Origin: Phycisphaeraceae bacterium
GTDB lineage: Bacteria; Planctomycetota; Phycisphaerae; Phycisphaerales; UBA1924
Assembly (NCBI GenBank): GCA_019636695.1
Contig: JAHBXD010000001.1
Span: 975,567 to 1,039,566, forward strand
DNA: 64,000 nt
Direction: 5' to 3'
Positions 24,512-33,175 of this stretch are shown here, piece after piece. A program made the translations under genes and the position numbers. The notes under the pieces are model-generated. The model had not been told where the DNA came from, did no database searches, and saw nothing but the letters and a program-made list of their open reading frames with translations. Position 1 is the stretch's first letter. Every line of letters starts with the position of its first letter.

Positions 24512-25726
24512 TCAAGGCCCGACGAAGGCATCATCCAGCGATTGCGGCACTTCCGTCCCCGAAATCGGCTTGACCCGGCGGGGGGAAGACATCTGCTCGA
24601 TCGCCATCTCGATCGGTCGCGGAAGCCAGATGTTGTCACCCGTCTCAGTCACCGGAGTCGGCAGCCACTGGGTGTCGCCCCCAGCGCGAAGAACGTGCTG
24701 GCCGCTTCGGCCGTGATTGGGCGAGTTTTCCAGGGGATCTACCAGGTGGCCTCGAACGGCCCGAAGCACTACCGGCGAGCGATCCGCAAGGACGATCACA
24801 TTTTCAGATGCGGAACTCCAGAATGGACGCGAAGGTCCAAACATAATCCGATAACTGTACGAGATCTCATCAAGCGCACGCCAGTCATGCTGTCGAAAAT
24901 CAGAAAGTGCGGTCGGTGCCAAGGGGTTTCCTGGGCATGCAAGTGAAGAGAGATCCAGATATCGCTCACGTGCGAGGGTGAAAACATTGGCCGAGTTCGA
25001 GCGCGTCGGGTGGCCGACATCCCACCACGGGCCGCCGCCGAAGCCGCGCGTGATCACCGGCAAGTGGTCGCGGTTCGATCCTGCGTAGGCGGTAAACCCC
25101 AGCGAAGCCCCGAGCAGGCTCGCCTGGCAGGTCGCGACCCGAGCATGCTCACGTGCGGAACTCATCACGGGCCAAAGCACCGAGACGCCGATCAAAAGCA
25201 CCGCCGCGACAGAAACCAGGTCGGCGATCCGAAGCTTGGGGAACCGAGCAGCGCGTGCTGTCTCAATGCGCAGTCGTGCCGATTCATCACGAGCGGCCTG
25301 CTCGACCTTCGCGAGCGTTTGATCGACGAGATCTGACGAGGGAGATGGGCCGGACTCAATCGTGAGCGTCAACAGGCGCGAAATTTTGTCAGCCCGCGGC
25401 CGAATGGAACCGTGGGTTTTGCCGGGTTGATAGCCGGAGAGGGCGAGCGCGTCGAGGGCTTCGGCATCGAGGTCGGTAAGCGAAGGCTCTGAAGCGGTTC
25501 GCATGGTCCTGACGAAGGTCAGGTCGGCTAGTGCGGCATCGGGATGAATGCCTGAAGCGTCGAGCAGATCGAGCATTCGCGCAACATGATCCACTCGGGA
25601 ACTCACGGCTTCAGGCGCGATGCGGGGGTCTCCGGATCTGCGGGCAATCCAAGCGTCCAGCGCGGCCATGTCGGCCGAGGTTAACGTGGAGCTTTCCGCG
25701 ACTTGTGGGCGACCGGGCAGATTCAC
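24512..25726 (-). CDS. Membrane anti-sigma-like protein with pseudopilin-type helix and ectodomain
   Basis: A 404-residue protein starting 30 bp after the upstream ECF sigma gene. Residues 1-165 are cytoplasmic-like and Asp/Leu-rich. Residues about 170-215 (SVAAVLLIGVSVLWPVMSSA, then REHARVATCQASLLGASLGF) copy the N-terminal helix of DUF1559/type II pseudopilins, but in the middle of the protein. The ectodomain ends with NHGRSGQHVLRAGGDTQWL, a degenerate form of the H-X9-DG motif. The operon with a sigma factor suggests an anti-sigma role; the rest is inference. Confidence 0.7.
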   Translation of the reverse strand: MNLPGRPQVAESSTLTSADMAALDAWIARRSGDPRIAPEAVSSRVDHVARMLDLLDASGIHPDAALADLTFVRTMRTASEPSLTDLDAEALDALALSGYQPGKTHGSIRPRADKISRLLTLTIESGPSPSSDLVDQTLAKVEQAARDESARLRIETARAARFPKLRIADLVSVAAVLLIGVSVLWPVMSSAREHARVATCQASLLGASLGFTAYAGSNRDHLPVITRGFGGGPWWDVGHPTRSNSANVFTLARERYLDLSSLACPGNPLAPTALSDFRQHDWRALDEISYSYRIMFGPSRPFWSSASENVIVLADRSPVVLRAVRGHLVDPLENSPNHGRSGQHVLRAGGDTQWLPTPVTETGDNIWLPRPIEMAIEQMSSPRRVKPISGTEVPQSLDDAFVGP

Positions 25727-25756
25727 GGCGTGCTGGCCTCCGATAGGTTTCGACGA

Positions 25757-26395
25757 TTACTTGCCGGAGTCGAGAGAGTCAGAGTCATGAGATCGGGACT
25801 GATCTGAAACAACCGTTTGCCAGTTCTTGGCGAATGAGGCCACGGCGGAATGAAGACGCGATTTGACCGTGCCCAAAGGAATTTCCAAGTCTTCCGCGAT
25901 CTGGGCATAACTCAATCGCTGGAAATACGCCAAGAGCAGCACCTCCCGAAGAGTCGGCGACATTCCCGCGAGCGCTTTCTGCACCATGCGCTCACGCTCC
26001 TCGCGATCCATCGCGGCATCCGGCGGCGGGACATCGATCTGCATCAGATCGACGTACGAAGCGCCCCGGTTATCGGCACCGGTTTCCCCACCGATGGGCG
26101 CCGAAAGCTCCATCGCCTGACGCCTTCCCTTCCTACGGAGGTAGTCGCGCCCCTTGTTCGCCGCGATAGTAAAAAGCCACGGCCGAAAACGACGACTCGC
26201 GTCGAAAGTGTCGGCCGAGAGGTGAATCTGGAGAAACGCTTCCTGAAAAACGTCCTCCGCAGCGGCTCGATCTCCGAGAAGGCGATAAAGAAATCGGAAC
26301 AGATCGTCTTTATACCGTTCGATGATCGTCCGCAGAGCCTCGGCCCTGCCGCGGCGATACTGCTCGAAGAGTTGCTCGTCGGTGGTGTTGTCCAC
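25757..26395 (-). CDS. ECF-type RNA polymerase sigma factor
   Basis: The 212-residue product has region 2 (FRFLYRLLGDRAAAEDVFQEAFLQIH and FRPWLFTIAANKGRDYLRRK) and region 4 (LREVLLLAYFQRLSYAQIAEDL, then EIPLGTVKSRLH), the two parts of an extracytoplasmic function sigma factor. It should direct RNA polymerase to a small stress or envelope regulon. The next gene on the strand is a membrane protein that probably restrains it. Confidence 0.92.
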   Translation of the reverse strand: MDNTTDEQLFEQYRRGRAEALRTIIERYKDDLFRFLYRLLGDRAAAEDVFQEAFLQIHLSADTFDASRRFRPWLFTIAANKGRDYLRRKGRRQAMELSAPIGGETGADNRGASYVDLMQIDVPPPDAAMDREERERMVQKALAGMSPTLREVLLLAYFQRLSYAQIAEDLEIPLGTVKSRLHSAVASFAKNWQTVVSDQSRSHDSDSLDSGK

Positions 26396-26547
26396 GCGAT
26401 GGGCGTTCCAGGAAGGTTGGGGGGTTCTACGGGGTACCTTGACGAAGTGTACGTTGGGCGGGTGTTTGCGGGATCGCCGGGGTTTTCATTGGTTCGAGGC
26501 GCCGCCACGCGTGACCGCTCGCGCGACACGCGATCTGGAATCGCGGG

Positions 26548-26880
26548 CTACGACTGCAAAACATGGCACAGGGTTTCCCCGGTTGTGCGTTCGAACCTGA
26601 TGCCCGTTTCAGGGCCGAACGCCGCAAGACCCTCCTGTCGCAGCGCCGGGGCGTGCAGGCGCTCGTATTCGTCGAAATGGGCAAGGCTGGGGAACGTGTA
26701 ATGGCTTTCAATCCGGATCGGGGCACTCGGGTCGGCAGGTCGTACGCGAACCGCCGCGGCAGAGGTTGCCCCGGCGTTACAGACATCCTGAAGGTGGCCG
26801 CGAATGAGCCACTGGGCGTATCGATCGGCAAGTTCCGGGTTTGGAATGATTGCGACGACCCGATAGTGCAGTTCGGCCAT
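26548..26880 (-). CDS. DUF4286 family protein
   Basis: About 110 residues: MAELHYRVVAIIPNPELADR, YAQWLIRGHLQDVCNAG, SHYTFPSLAHFDEY and HAPALRQEGLAAFG. This is the DUF4286 pattern, a small ferredoxin-fold protein with a strand, a YxxWLxxxH helix and the conserved HAPALRxEGxxxFG. No reaction is known. The frame is open to a further ATG at 26937 that would overlap the divergent sigma gene, so I prefer 26880. It lies between two sigma loci. Confidence 0.8.
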   Translation of the reverse strand: MAELHYRVVAIIPNPELADRYAQWLIRGHLQDVCNAGATSAAAVRVRPADPSAPIRIESHYTFPSLAHFDEYERLHAPALRQEGLAAFGPETGIRFERTTGETLCHVLQS

Positions 26881-26935
26881 TTGCAAGGGTAGGTCGGGCA
26901 ATATCCGGGATGGCCGCACGTTGAGCGTGGAGTAC

Positions 26936-27568
26936 ATGAGGTTGGCCTTGAAGCGTCATGACGACCATGGACAGGCGGATGACGCGAAGGTCGCGCAGTG
27001 GCTTTCTCTGGCGGCGTCGGGCGATCAGCAAGCCTGGCGCGGGTTGGTCGATCAGTATGCCAGGCGAATCTTTGCGATGGCATGGAGTCGGCTCAGGAGT
27101 GCGGAATCAGCGGAAGAGATCACGCAGTCAGTCTTTGCAACGGTGGCGGTGAAGCTCTGCAATGGCGCGTATACGGAGCAAGGGCGATTCGAGAGCTGGC
27201 TGTTTCGGGTGGCGATGAACCGCGTTCGCGATGAGGTCCGCCGATCGTCGCGACAAGCGGCTCCCGCCGGACCGGAACTCTTCGAAAGGATGGAAGGCAG
27301 GGCCAGGGAGAATGAAAGCGGGGCCGGGAGCACCGGCACGGCGGAGTTGCGGCGGGCCATCGCCCGACTGGGTGATTCGGAGCAGGAAATGATCCATCTG
27401 CGGCATCACGCAGGATTGAGTTTCAAACAGATCGCCGATCTTCTCGAAGAACCGCTCGGGACCGTGCTTGCCAGACATCACCGAACGCTTCGAAAACTCA
27501 AGGGCATGCTCGAGGGGACTGAAGAGAGCGCGGAGACGGACGCATCAGACGAAGGCAGGTACGCATGA
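26936..27568 (+). CDS. ECF-type RNA polymerase sigma factor
   Basis: The 210-residue product contains sigma region 2 (GLVDQYARRIFAMAWSRLRS and FESWLFRVAMNRVRDEVRR) and region 4 (EQEMIHLRHHAGLSFKQIADLL, then EEPLGTVLARHHRTLRKL). An upstream TTG at 26921 is possible. Its stop overlaps the start of the next gene (ATGA), which codes for a membrane protein likely to act as its anti-sigma factor. Confidence 0.9.
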   Translation: MRLALKRHDDHGQADDAKVAQWLSLAASGDQQAWRGLVDQYARRIFAMAWSRLRSAESAEEITQSVFATVAVKLCNGAYTEQGRFESWLFRVAMNRVRDEVRRSSRQAAPAGPELFERMEGRARENESGAGSTGTAELRRAIARLGDSEQEMIHLRHHAGLSFKQIADLLEEPLGTVLARHHRTLRKLKGMLEGTEESAETDASDEGRYA

Positions 27569-28044
27569 GTAGGCAAGAAGACATTCCGAACGATGTGCAG
27601 GCGATTGATCGCTCGCTGGAGGCGATGGCGCAGATTGATCGGGAGGCGGTTTCGCCGGGGTTTGAAGACCGGATCTCCCTGTTGACCGCGGGCCGGATCG
27701 CGCACGGCGGCGCCGCGGGCACACGCGATGCAGGGCCGTTCGGACTCAGGATGAACGATCATCGGACTGTGCGCCGCCGGGCTTCGTGGTCCATGGCTGC
27801 GGCCCTGGCGCTCTTTGCCGGTGCGGGCATGTTGTGGTTCGGCTCGCGGCCTTCGCCTTCATTGACGCCTGACGACGGGGCCGGCATGCAACTTGTGGCG
27901 CTTGCCGACGATCTTGATCGCTGGCTGGAAATGACGATCGATCCGTATCAGCAGGAGTTTGATCTGCTCTTCGCCCAGGCCGCCATGATCGGCGACAACG
28001 TGGATTCGGACTGGATCGGCAACGACTTTTCGGAGGACCTGTAA
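27565..28044 (+). CDS. Putative membrane anti-sigma factor
   Basis: A 159-residue single-pass protein: a cytoplasmic-like N-terminal 70 residues, a transmembrane helix at about 73-92 (ASWSMAAALALFAGAGMLWFG), and an acidic C-terminal part ending DWIGNDFSEDL. The layout and ATGA coupling with the sigma gene are those of an anti-sigma factor, but the zinc anti-sigma HxxxCxxC motif is absent. Its own stop overlaps the next start (TAATG). Confidence 0.7.
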   Translation: MSRQEDIPNDVQAIDRSLEAMAQIDREAVSPGFEDRISLLTAGRIAHGGAAGTRDAGPFGLRMNDHRTVRRRASWSMAAALALFAGAGMLWFGSRPSPSLTPDDGAGMQLVALADDLDRWLEMTIDPYQQEFDLLFAQAAMIGDNVDSDWIGNDFSEDL

Positions 28045-29030
28045 TGCGCCCCGGCACGGACATCGCGAGGAGTTTCGGCGCAGCGCCGAAACGCGACCGT
28101 TCAGGCGCATTGCGTGGGCGCGTGATCGGCTTGCTCGCGGTCATCGTCGGCAGCCTGTGCGCGACGGGCGCAGGGGCGCAGGGTGAGCGTCCGCCCGAGC
28201 GGCCCGCACCGCCGGAGGTTGCGCCGGCGCGTGAGCTGACTCCGGAACGCATGAAGCAGCGGATTCGGCAGAGACTCGAAGCGACACGCGGCGAAATGGA
28301 GACACTTCGAACGCGCGAAGTGAACCTGATCGAAGCCCTTGCAAGGCTGGAAGATGGGGCATCGGTACGCGAGGTGCTCGATGTGCTCCGCGAAGATGAG
28401 CCTCTGCGGGGTATGGGGCCGCAGGGGGGGCCGATACTCCAGCCTCCTCGGCACGAGGGGGGCGAGCGCCCCGAGGCCGGCGAACCGCGTGAACGCCTTG
28501 CGCCCGGCCGACCGGCGGCACTGACTCCGGAAGAGCGGCGGCAGGTTCTCGGCATGATCGCGCGGGATTTTCCCGAGTTGTACCAACGTTTGCAGGCCGC
28601 GGAAACCGCATCACCCAACGAGATGGATCGGCTGGTGATGCGCGTGGCCCCGAGGGTGCGCGAGCTTCAGGAACTTCGTGAACGCGATCCGGCAATGGCC
28701 CGAATCAGGCTGAGTGAGTTCCGGGCATCTCTGGATTTTGTATTTCTCTCGCGAGATTGGCGTGAGGCCTTTGAGCAAGGTGATGTCGGCCGGCAGGCCG
28801 AACTGCGTCGGCGGGTGCGGGCGAACCTTGCCGAGATGTTCGATGCCCGCTCGCGAGCACAACAACTCGAACTGGATCGTCTGAAAGAGCGCATGGCGCA
28901 ACTCGAGCGTGAACTCGAAGAACGCCGCGTGAATCGCGATCGCCTGCTTGACGAACAACTCGAGCGGATGGAACCGAACCCGCCGGCGCGCGGCAGAGGG
29001 CAGGATCGTCCTCCGCCGCGGGGCGGTTGA
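28044..29030 (+). CDS. Secreted coiled-coil protein of the sigma operon
   Basis: A 328-residue protein with a signal peptide (VIGLLAVIVGSLCATGAGAQ, cleavage near residue 46), a Pro/Arg-rich section and long charged helices: RMKQRIRQRLEATRGEMETL and from residue 250 LELDRLKERMAQLERELEER. The composition recalls periplasmic Spy/CpxP-like stress proteins, but no LTxxQ motif is seen. Being third in an ECF sigma/anti-sigma transcript, it may sense or buffer envelope stress. Family not recognised. Confidence 0.65.
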   Translation: MRPGTDIARSFGAAPKRDRSGALRGRVIGLLAVIVGSLCATGAGAQGERPPERPAPPEVAPARELTPERMKQRIRQRLEATRGEMETLRTREVNLIEALARLEDGASVREVLDVLREDEPLRGMGPQGGPILQPPRHEGGERPEAGEPRERLAPGRPAALTPEERRQVLGMIARDFPELYQRLQAAETASPNEMDRLVMRVAPRVRELQELRERDPAMARIRLSEFRASLDFVFLSRDWREAFEQGDVGRQAELRRRVRANLAEMFDARSRAQQLELDRLKERMAQLERELEERRVNRDRLLDEQLERMEPNPPARGRGQDRPPPRGG

Positions 29031-29051
29031 AGGGTCTGACCGCCGGAAAAC

Positions 29052-29085
29052 AGAACGCCCCGGTCATCGCGACCGAGGCGTTCTT
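29052..29085. terminator. Terminator hairpin between convergent genes
   Basis: An inverted repeat AGAACGCC..CGGTC / GACCG..GGCGTTCT with one mismatch and an ATCGC loop separates the sigma-operon gene (plus) from gap (minus). Confidence 0.65.
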
Positions 29086-29108
29086 CGTATATCCCGAAAG
29101 ACACATGC

Positions 29109-30149
29109 TCAGGCAATGCCGTCTTTGGCGGCGAGCATGCGGATCATGTCCACGCAGCGGGCGGCATAGCCGGCCTCGTTGTCGTACCACGACACGATCT
29201 TGAAGAACTGCGCGTTGAGTTCGATGCCCGCTTTGGCATCGTAGACGGAACTATGACGGTCGCCGATGAAGTCGCTGGAAACGACTTCCTCCTCGGTATA
29301 CGCCAGCACGCCCCGCATCGAGCCTTCCGCCGCGGCCTTCATCGCGGCGTTGATCTGGGCCAGAGAAGTGGGCTTGGAAGTGCGGAAGGTGAGATCGACC
29401 GCGGAGACATCGGCAGTCGGCACGCGGAAAGACATGCCCGTGAGTTTGCCCTTGAGCGAGGGCAGGCAAAGCGTGACGGCTTTGGCGGCGCCGGTACTCG
29501 CCGGGATGATGTTCTGATAGGCGTTGCGCCCGCCGCGCCAGTCTTTCTTGCTCGGCCCGTCTTGTGTGGGCTGGGTGGCGGTGGCGGCATGCACGGTGGT
29601 CATCAGACCCTCGGCAAGACCGAAGTTGTCTTCGATGACCTTTGCGATGGGGGCCAGGCAGTTGGTCGTGCAGCTTGCGTTGCTGATGACGGTGTGGCGA
29701 GAAGGGTCGTATTGCTCGTGGTTGACCTTGTAGCAGAGCGTGGGCACCTGGGCGGGTTCGCTCTTGGTCGGTGCGCTGATGATGACACGCTTGGCGCCCG
29801 CGGCGACATGCAGCGACGCTTTCTCGAAATCGGTGAAGAGTCCTGTCGATTCGAGCACGTAGTGAACGCCGAGGTCTTTCCACGGAAGACGTGCGGGGTC
29901 TTTTTCGGCGGTGGTCTTGGTTGTCCGCGCGTTGACGGTGAACGAGGTCTCCGTTGCGCTGACTTCGGCGAGCTTGCCGTTGAGCCTGAAGCGGCCGTGC
30001 ATCGTGTCGTACTTGAGGAGATAGGCAAGGTTGTCGGCGGGAACGAGGTCGTTGACGGCGACGATTTCGAGATTCGGATCTTCGGCCGCGATGCGATACA
30101 CGAGGCGGCCGATGCGTCCGAATCCGTTGATACCGATGCGAATGGGCAT
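29109..30149 (-). CDS. gap: Type I glyceraldehyde-3-phosphate dehydrogenase
   Basis: The 346-residue enzyme starts [19 protein letters not shown], the NAD-binding Rossmann start. The catalytic cysteine lies in [12 protein letters not shown] near residue 162, followed by [14 protein letters not shown] and WYDNEAGYA near the C-terminus. It oxidises glyceraldehyde-3-phosphate to 1,3-bisphosphoglycerate in glycolysis. An upstream ATG at 30188 would add 13 residues unlike the family. AAGGACGG precedes the chosen start. Confidence 0.97.
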   Translation of the reverse strand: MPIRIGINGFGRIGRLVYRIAAEDPNLEIVAVNDLVPADNLAYLLKYDTMHGRFRLNGKLAEVSATETSFTVNARTTKTTAEKDPARLPWKDLGVHYVLESTGLFTDFEKASLHVAAGAKRVIISAPTKSEPAQVPTLCYKVNHEQYDPSRHTVISNASCTTNCLAPIAKVIEDNFGLAEGLMTTVHAATATQPTQDGPSKKDWRGGRNAYQNIIPASTGAAKAVTLCLPSLKGKLTGMSFRVPTADVSAVDLTFRTSKPTSLAQINAAMKAAAEGSMRGVLAYTEEEVVSSDFIGDRHSSVYDAKAGIELNAQFFKIVSWYDNEAGYAARCVDMIRMLAAKDGIA

Positions 30150-30335
30150 GGGGGTCCGTCCTTTCCTGGCCGGGGGCGATGCAGACATGCTTCGCCGAGC
30201 GCGGAAAGGCTAGGACAAGCCGGGAGGGGGTGTCCAACGTCCGGGCGGTGCACGGCGGACGGAAAGGGGGATACACTCCTCGCTCGCTTGGTCCCGGGCG
30301 GTCGCATCGGGCGTAGTGCCGGAGTATGTACCTCG

Positions 30336-30794
30336 ATGAACCTGTTGGACATTCTCAGCATCGACTGCATCCGGGCGCCCTTGGCGGCCGAGACGAAGCG
30401 GGCAGCGATCGACGAACTTGTCGATCTGCTGGCCGTCGCAGGAAAGGTGACGAATCCCGGCGCGCTGAAAGACGCGGTCTGGACGCGTGAGCAGACGCGA
30501 ACAACCGGCATCGGTCATGGCCTGGCGATCCCCCACGGCAAGTGTCCGGGGATTGTCAGTCTCGCGATGGCCATCGGCAAGCCGAGCACACCGATGGACT
30601 TCGAAGCGATCGACTCGCAGCCGGTGCGGCTGATCGTGTTGCTCGCCAGCCCGCCCGATCGCACGAGCGAGCACATACAGGCTCTGGCTCGCGTCAGCCG
30701 CCTCATGACGCTCGAAGACTTCCGCCGCAAGATCTATGAGGCCGAGACGCCCGAAGAGATCTACGAGTTGCTGCGGTCGGCCGATCAGCGATGA
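30336..30794 (+). CDS. PTS EIIA domain protein, PtsN-like
   Basis: The 152-residue product is a single EIIA domain: KRAAIDELVDLLA, WTREQTRTTGIGHGLAIPHGK with the phosphoacceptor His near residue 68, and VRLIVLLASPPDRTSEHIQAL. EIIA-Ntr proteins accept phosphate from a PTS phosphorelay and regulate nitrogen, potassium or carbon functions rather than import sugar. No permease or HPr gene is adjacent, supporting a regulatory role. The long open frame upstream is antisense to gap. Confidence 0.9.
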   Translation: MNLLDILSIDCIRAPLAAETKRAAIDELVDLLAVAGKVTNPGALKDAVWTREQTRTTGIGHGLAIPHGKCPGIVSLAMAIGKPSTPMDFEAIDSQPVRLIVLLASPPDRTSEHIQALARVSRLMTLEDFRRKIYEAETPEEIYELLRSADQR

Positions 30795-30870
30795 CCCAAG
30801 GTGCCGCGATGCGACGCGGCCGGGCTGCACACTCGACATACGCCATCAATGCAGACTGCAAAATGAAAGA

Positions 30871-30895
30871 GGGGCCGGCGCTTTGCGCCTGCCCC
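30871..30895 (+). terminator. Terminator hairpin after the EIIA gene
   Basis: An 11-bp stem GGGGCCGGCGC / GCGCCTGCCCC with one mismatch and a TTT loop, followed by CTTGGAGGTTTT, lies 77 bp after the stop. Confidence 0.6.
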
Positions 30896-31012
30896 CTTGG
30901 AGGTTTTCGTATGGGTTGATGGCGAGTGGCTCTGACGTTTCGATGCGGTGTGACGCACACAAACTCGATAGACGTTGACTCGCAACAGGCGATCCCGAGG
31001 CCGATCACCTGC

Positions 31013-31699
31013 TCAGCGCGTCGGTCCGAGCACGACGATCTCGACGCGTCGGCTTTCCTGCTTGGTGGCTCGAGGGCGGGCGGGGCCGAATGCCGCGGAG
31101 TAGATCCGATCGTTGGGAATGCCCTTGCTCACGAGATATTGCTCAACGGAGATCGCGCGTTCGAAGGAAAGATGTTCGTTGCTCTTCCAGCCGCTCTTGC
31201 GGATGGGATCGCTGTCGGTATACCCCTCGACGCGGATTTCATGAGATGGGTAACGCGACTTGAGCACATCGGCCACGCGGTCGAGCGTTCGCTGCGCAGA
31301 GGTTTTGATCGTGGCTTTGCCAGAATCGAACAGCACATCACCCGCGACGGCGATGACAAGGTCTTGTCCGCGGGTGCCGACAGTCACCCCGGCAAGGTCG
31401 CTGCCCAACAACGGCTGATTGAACCCGCTGGTCGCGCCCGGCGCCGGTGTGCCTCGGGCGAGTTCCGCCTGCATCTCCTCCATCGCACGGATGAGTTCAG
31501 CATTCTGGGCATCGGTCGCGTCCTTGGCCGTCTGCAATGCCGCGACGCGGCGACGCAACTCCTGGTTCTCTTCAATCGCGAGGTTGTACTTTTGCTTTGT
31601 GCCCTGCGAGCAGCCGCCGAGCACCAGCGTGCCCAGGCCGACGAGGATCACGACCGCGCGCAGTGCGTTTCTGAACGCTCTATCTCGACCGCCTTGCAT
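31013..31699 (-). CDS. OmpA-family lipoprotein
   Basis: A 228-residue protein with a lipoprotein signal (VGLGTLVLGGC, lipidated C30), a coiled-coil segment (EENQELRRRVAALQTAKDAT) and a C-terminal OmpA domain: DVLFDSGKATIKTSAQRTLD, VEGYTDSDPIRKSG, and LSFERAISVEQYL. The Asp and Arg that bind diaminopimelate in peptidoglycan are present. It should tether the outer membrane or another surface layer to the cell wall. Confidence 0.9.
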   Translation of the reverse strand: MQGGRDRAFRNALRAVVILVGLGTLVLGGCSQGTKQKYNLAIEENQELRRRVAALQTAKDATDAQNAELIRAMEEMQAELARGTPAPGATSGFNQPLLGSDLAGVTVGTRGQDLVIAVAGDVLFDSGKATIKTSAQRTLDRVADVLKSRYPSHEIRVEGYTDSDPIRKSGWKSNEHLSFERAISVEQYLVSKGIPNDRIYSAAFGPARPRATKQESRRVEIVVLGPTR

Positions 31700-31795
31700 G
31701 ATTGCATGCCTCCATTCCGATGACGCGAAATCCGTTCTCGCGCTGGGCTCCGCCCAGGTCGGGCCGAAGTGTACCGCAACCGCGCCCGCCGTGCG

Positions 31796-32707
31796 TCAAG
31801 GCAGCAAGGGTCCGCGACGGGCCGCCAGCAGTTTGGCTCGCACCCGGGCCTCGGCACGACGGGGGTTTTCTCCCTCGATCGACAGCGTTCCCGCGCTCAG
31901 GCTCACAGGGGGCACAGCCGGCCCGGCCAGCACACTCAGGCGCAGGGCGGTTCGCCGGTTCATGATGAGCGCCATCGGCACCTGCACGGCCTCGTCCGTA
32001 CCTGCCGCGGCGAGCGCGGGGTGATCGAGCGTCGTGGGGGAGGGTTCGTCAAACTCGAGCGTGAGCGTGACCCCGGTGAGCAGCGCCCACGCCGGGGGGC
32101 GATCGACGACCTTCCAGATCAGCCGCTCGAAAGCCTCGAATCGGCCCAGGGCCTGTGCGAACGCCGCGATTCCCATGTAGGCCCATGCCTGGGCGGTCAG
32201 GGCTTCGATATCGTCGGGCGGGATCGGGGTATCGTCGAGCGTGAGCATGAGACCGTGAGAGAAGAACATCTCCGGGACGGATGTCGTGCCTTCATAAATG
32301 ACATGAAGGTCGGCATCTCTCAGAGTCGCATGAATGGTCGCCAGGGGGCTTTCGAGGGTGATCTGGCGGCGCGTGCGCCCAAACATGACAGGCTGAACCC
32401 AGGTCTGCTCCGGCACTTCGGGGGGGAGGAGGGTGATATGCAGGTACCAGTGGCCGCTCTCGCCCGGGGTTTCGATCGCGATGCCGAACAGAATTTCATC
32501 GCCAGGGCGGGGGATGGGGTGATCGCCGGGGGCGTCGAACCCACTGAGCAACTCGTGGGCGCGCGGGAAATCGAGGGGATCGACTTCGTGTCGAGCCAGC
32601 GGAAGCAGCAGCGGCGGGAGCGCCGGGGTCACGCACCCTGGCACCGCACAGGCGATGCACAGAACGAGAAGAAGTAGCAGGTGATTGAAACGCTGGTATC
32701 GGCGCAT
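31796..32707 (-). CDS. Hypothetical lipoprotein
   Basis: A 303-residue protein starting MRRYQRFNHLLLLLVLCIACAVPGC has a lipoprotein signal with lipidated C25; an upstream ATG at 32737 would lengthen the basic N-terminus. The mature part is rich in beta segments (GHWYLHITLLPPEV, RQITLESPLATIHATL) and contains GVTLTLEFDEPSP. No enzyme motif or family is recognised. It directly follows the RidA gene on the same strand. Confidence 0.6.
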   Translation of the reverse strand: MRRYQRFNHLLLLLVLCIACAVPGCVTPALPPLLLPLARHEVDPLDFPRAHELLSGFDAPGDHPIPRPGDEILFGIAIETPGESGHWYLHITLLPPEVPEQTWVQPVMFGRTRRQITLESPLATIHATLRDADLHVIYEGTTSVPEMFFSHGLMLTLDDTPIPPDDIEALTAQAWAYMGIAAFAQALGRFEAFERLIWKVVDRPPAWALLTGVTLTLEFDEPSPTTLDHPALAAAGTDEAVQVPMALIMNRRTALRLSVLAGPAVPPVSLSAGTLSIEGENPRRAEARVRAKLLAARRGPLLP

Positions 32708-32737
32708 CGGGAATGGGATCGTCCGGCTCCGGGCCAT

Positions 32738-33175
32738 TCAGGGGACTGTAGCGATGACCTTGATTTCGAAATGGATCGGTGTGTTGCCGCCGGTGGGAAG
32801 CGCGGAGACTTCGACCGTGGTGCGGCAGGGTTGGTTTGGGCCAGGGGGGAAGAACTCGGCGTACACGCGGTTGTAGGTTTTCCAATCGCGTTTCATGTCG
32901 GTGAGGAAACTCGTGACATCGACGATGTGATCCCAGGAACTGCCGGCGTCGGCGAGCACGGTACGGATGTTCTCGAAGCAGGACCGCATCTCGGCCTCGA
33001 TGTCGTAATCGAGGAGTGTCCCTTGCGCATCGACCACAGCGCCAGGGATGTCTTTGGAGCCTTTCAGGCGAGGGCCGATGCCCGAAAGGAAGAGCATGTT
33101 GCCCACACGGCGGGCGTGGGGGTATGGGCCGAGCGGTTCGGCGGCGGTGGCGCTGCGGATGGTGTTGCATGACAT
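32738..33175 (-). CDS. RidA family protein (Rid/YjgF/YER057c/UK114)
   Basis: The 145-residue product follows the Rid family: AAEPLGPYPHARRVGNMLFLSG, then DIEAEMRSCFENIRTVLADA, DVTSFLTDMKRDW and CRTTVEVSALPTGG with the catalytic Arg. RidA hydrolyses reactive enamine/imine intermediates; the longer loop GIGPRLKGSKDIPG resembles the 2-aminomuconate deaminase branch. The start at 33175 is set by the family N-terminus. The frame upstream to 33247 looks non-coding. Confidence 0.9.
   Translation of the reverse strand: MSCNTIRSATAAEPLGPYPHARRVGNMLFLSGIGPRLKGSKDIPGAVVDAQGTLLDYDIEAEMRSCFENIRTVLADAGSSWDHIVDVTSFLTDMKRDWKTYNRVYAEFFPPGPNQPCRTTVEVSALPTGGNTPIHFEIKVIATVP

Noticed and set aside
29253..30335. 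Long plus-strand extension upstream of the EIIA gene
   Set aside because: It is antisense to gap; the EIIA family begins at the ATG at 30336.
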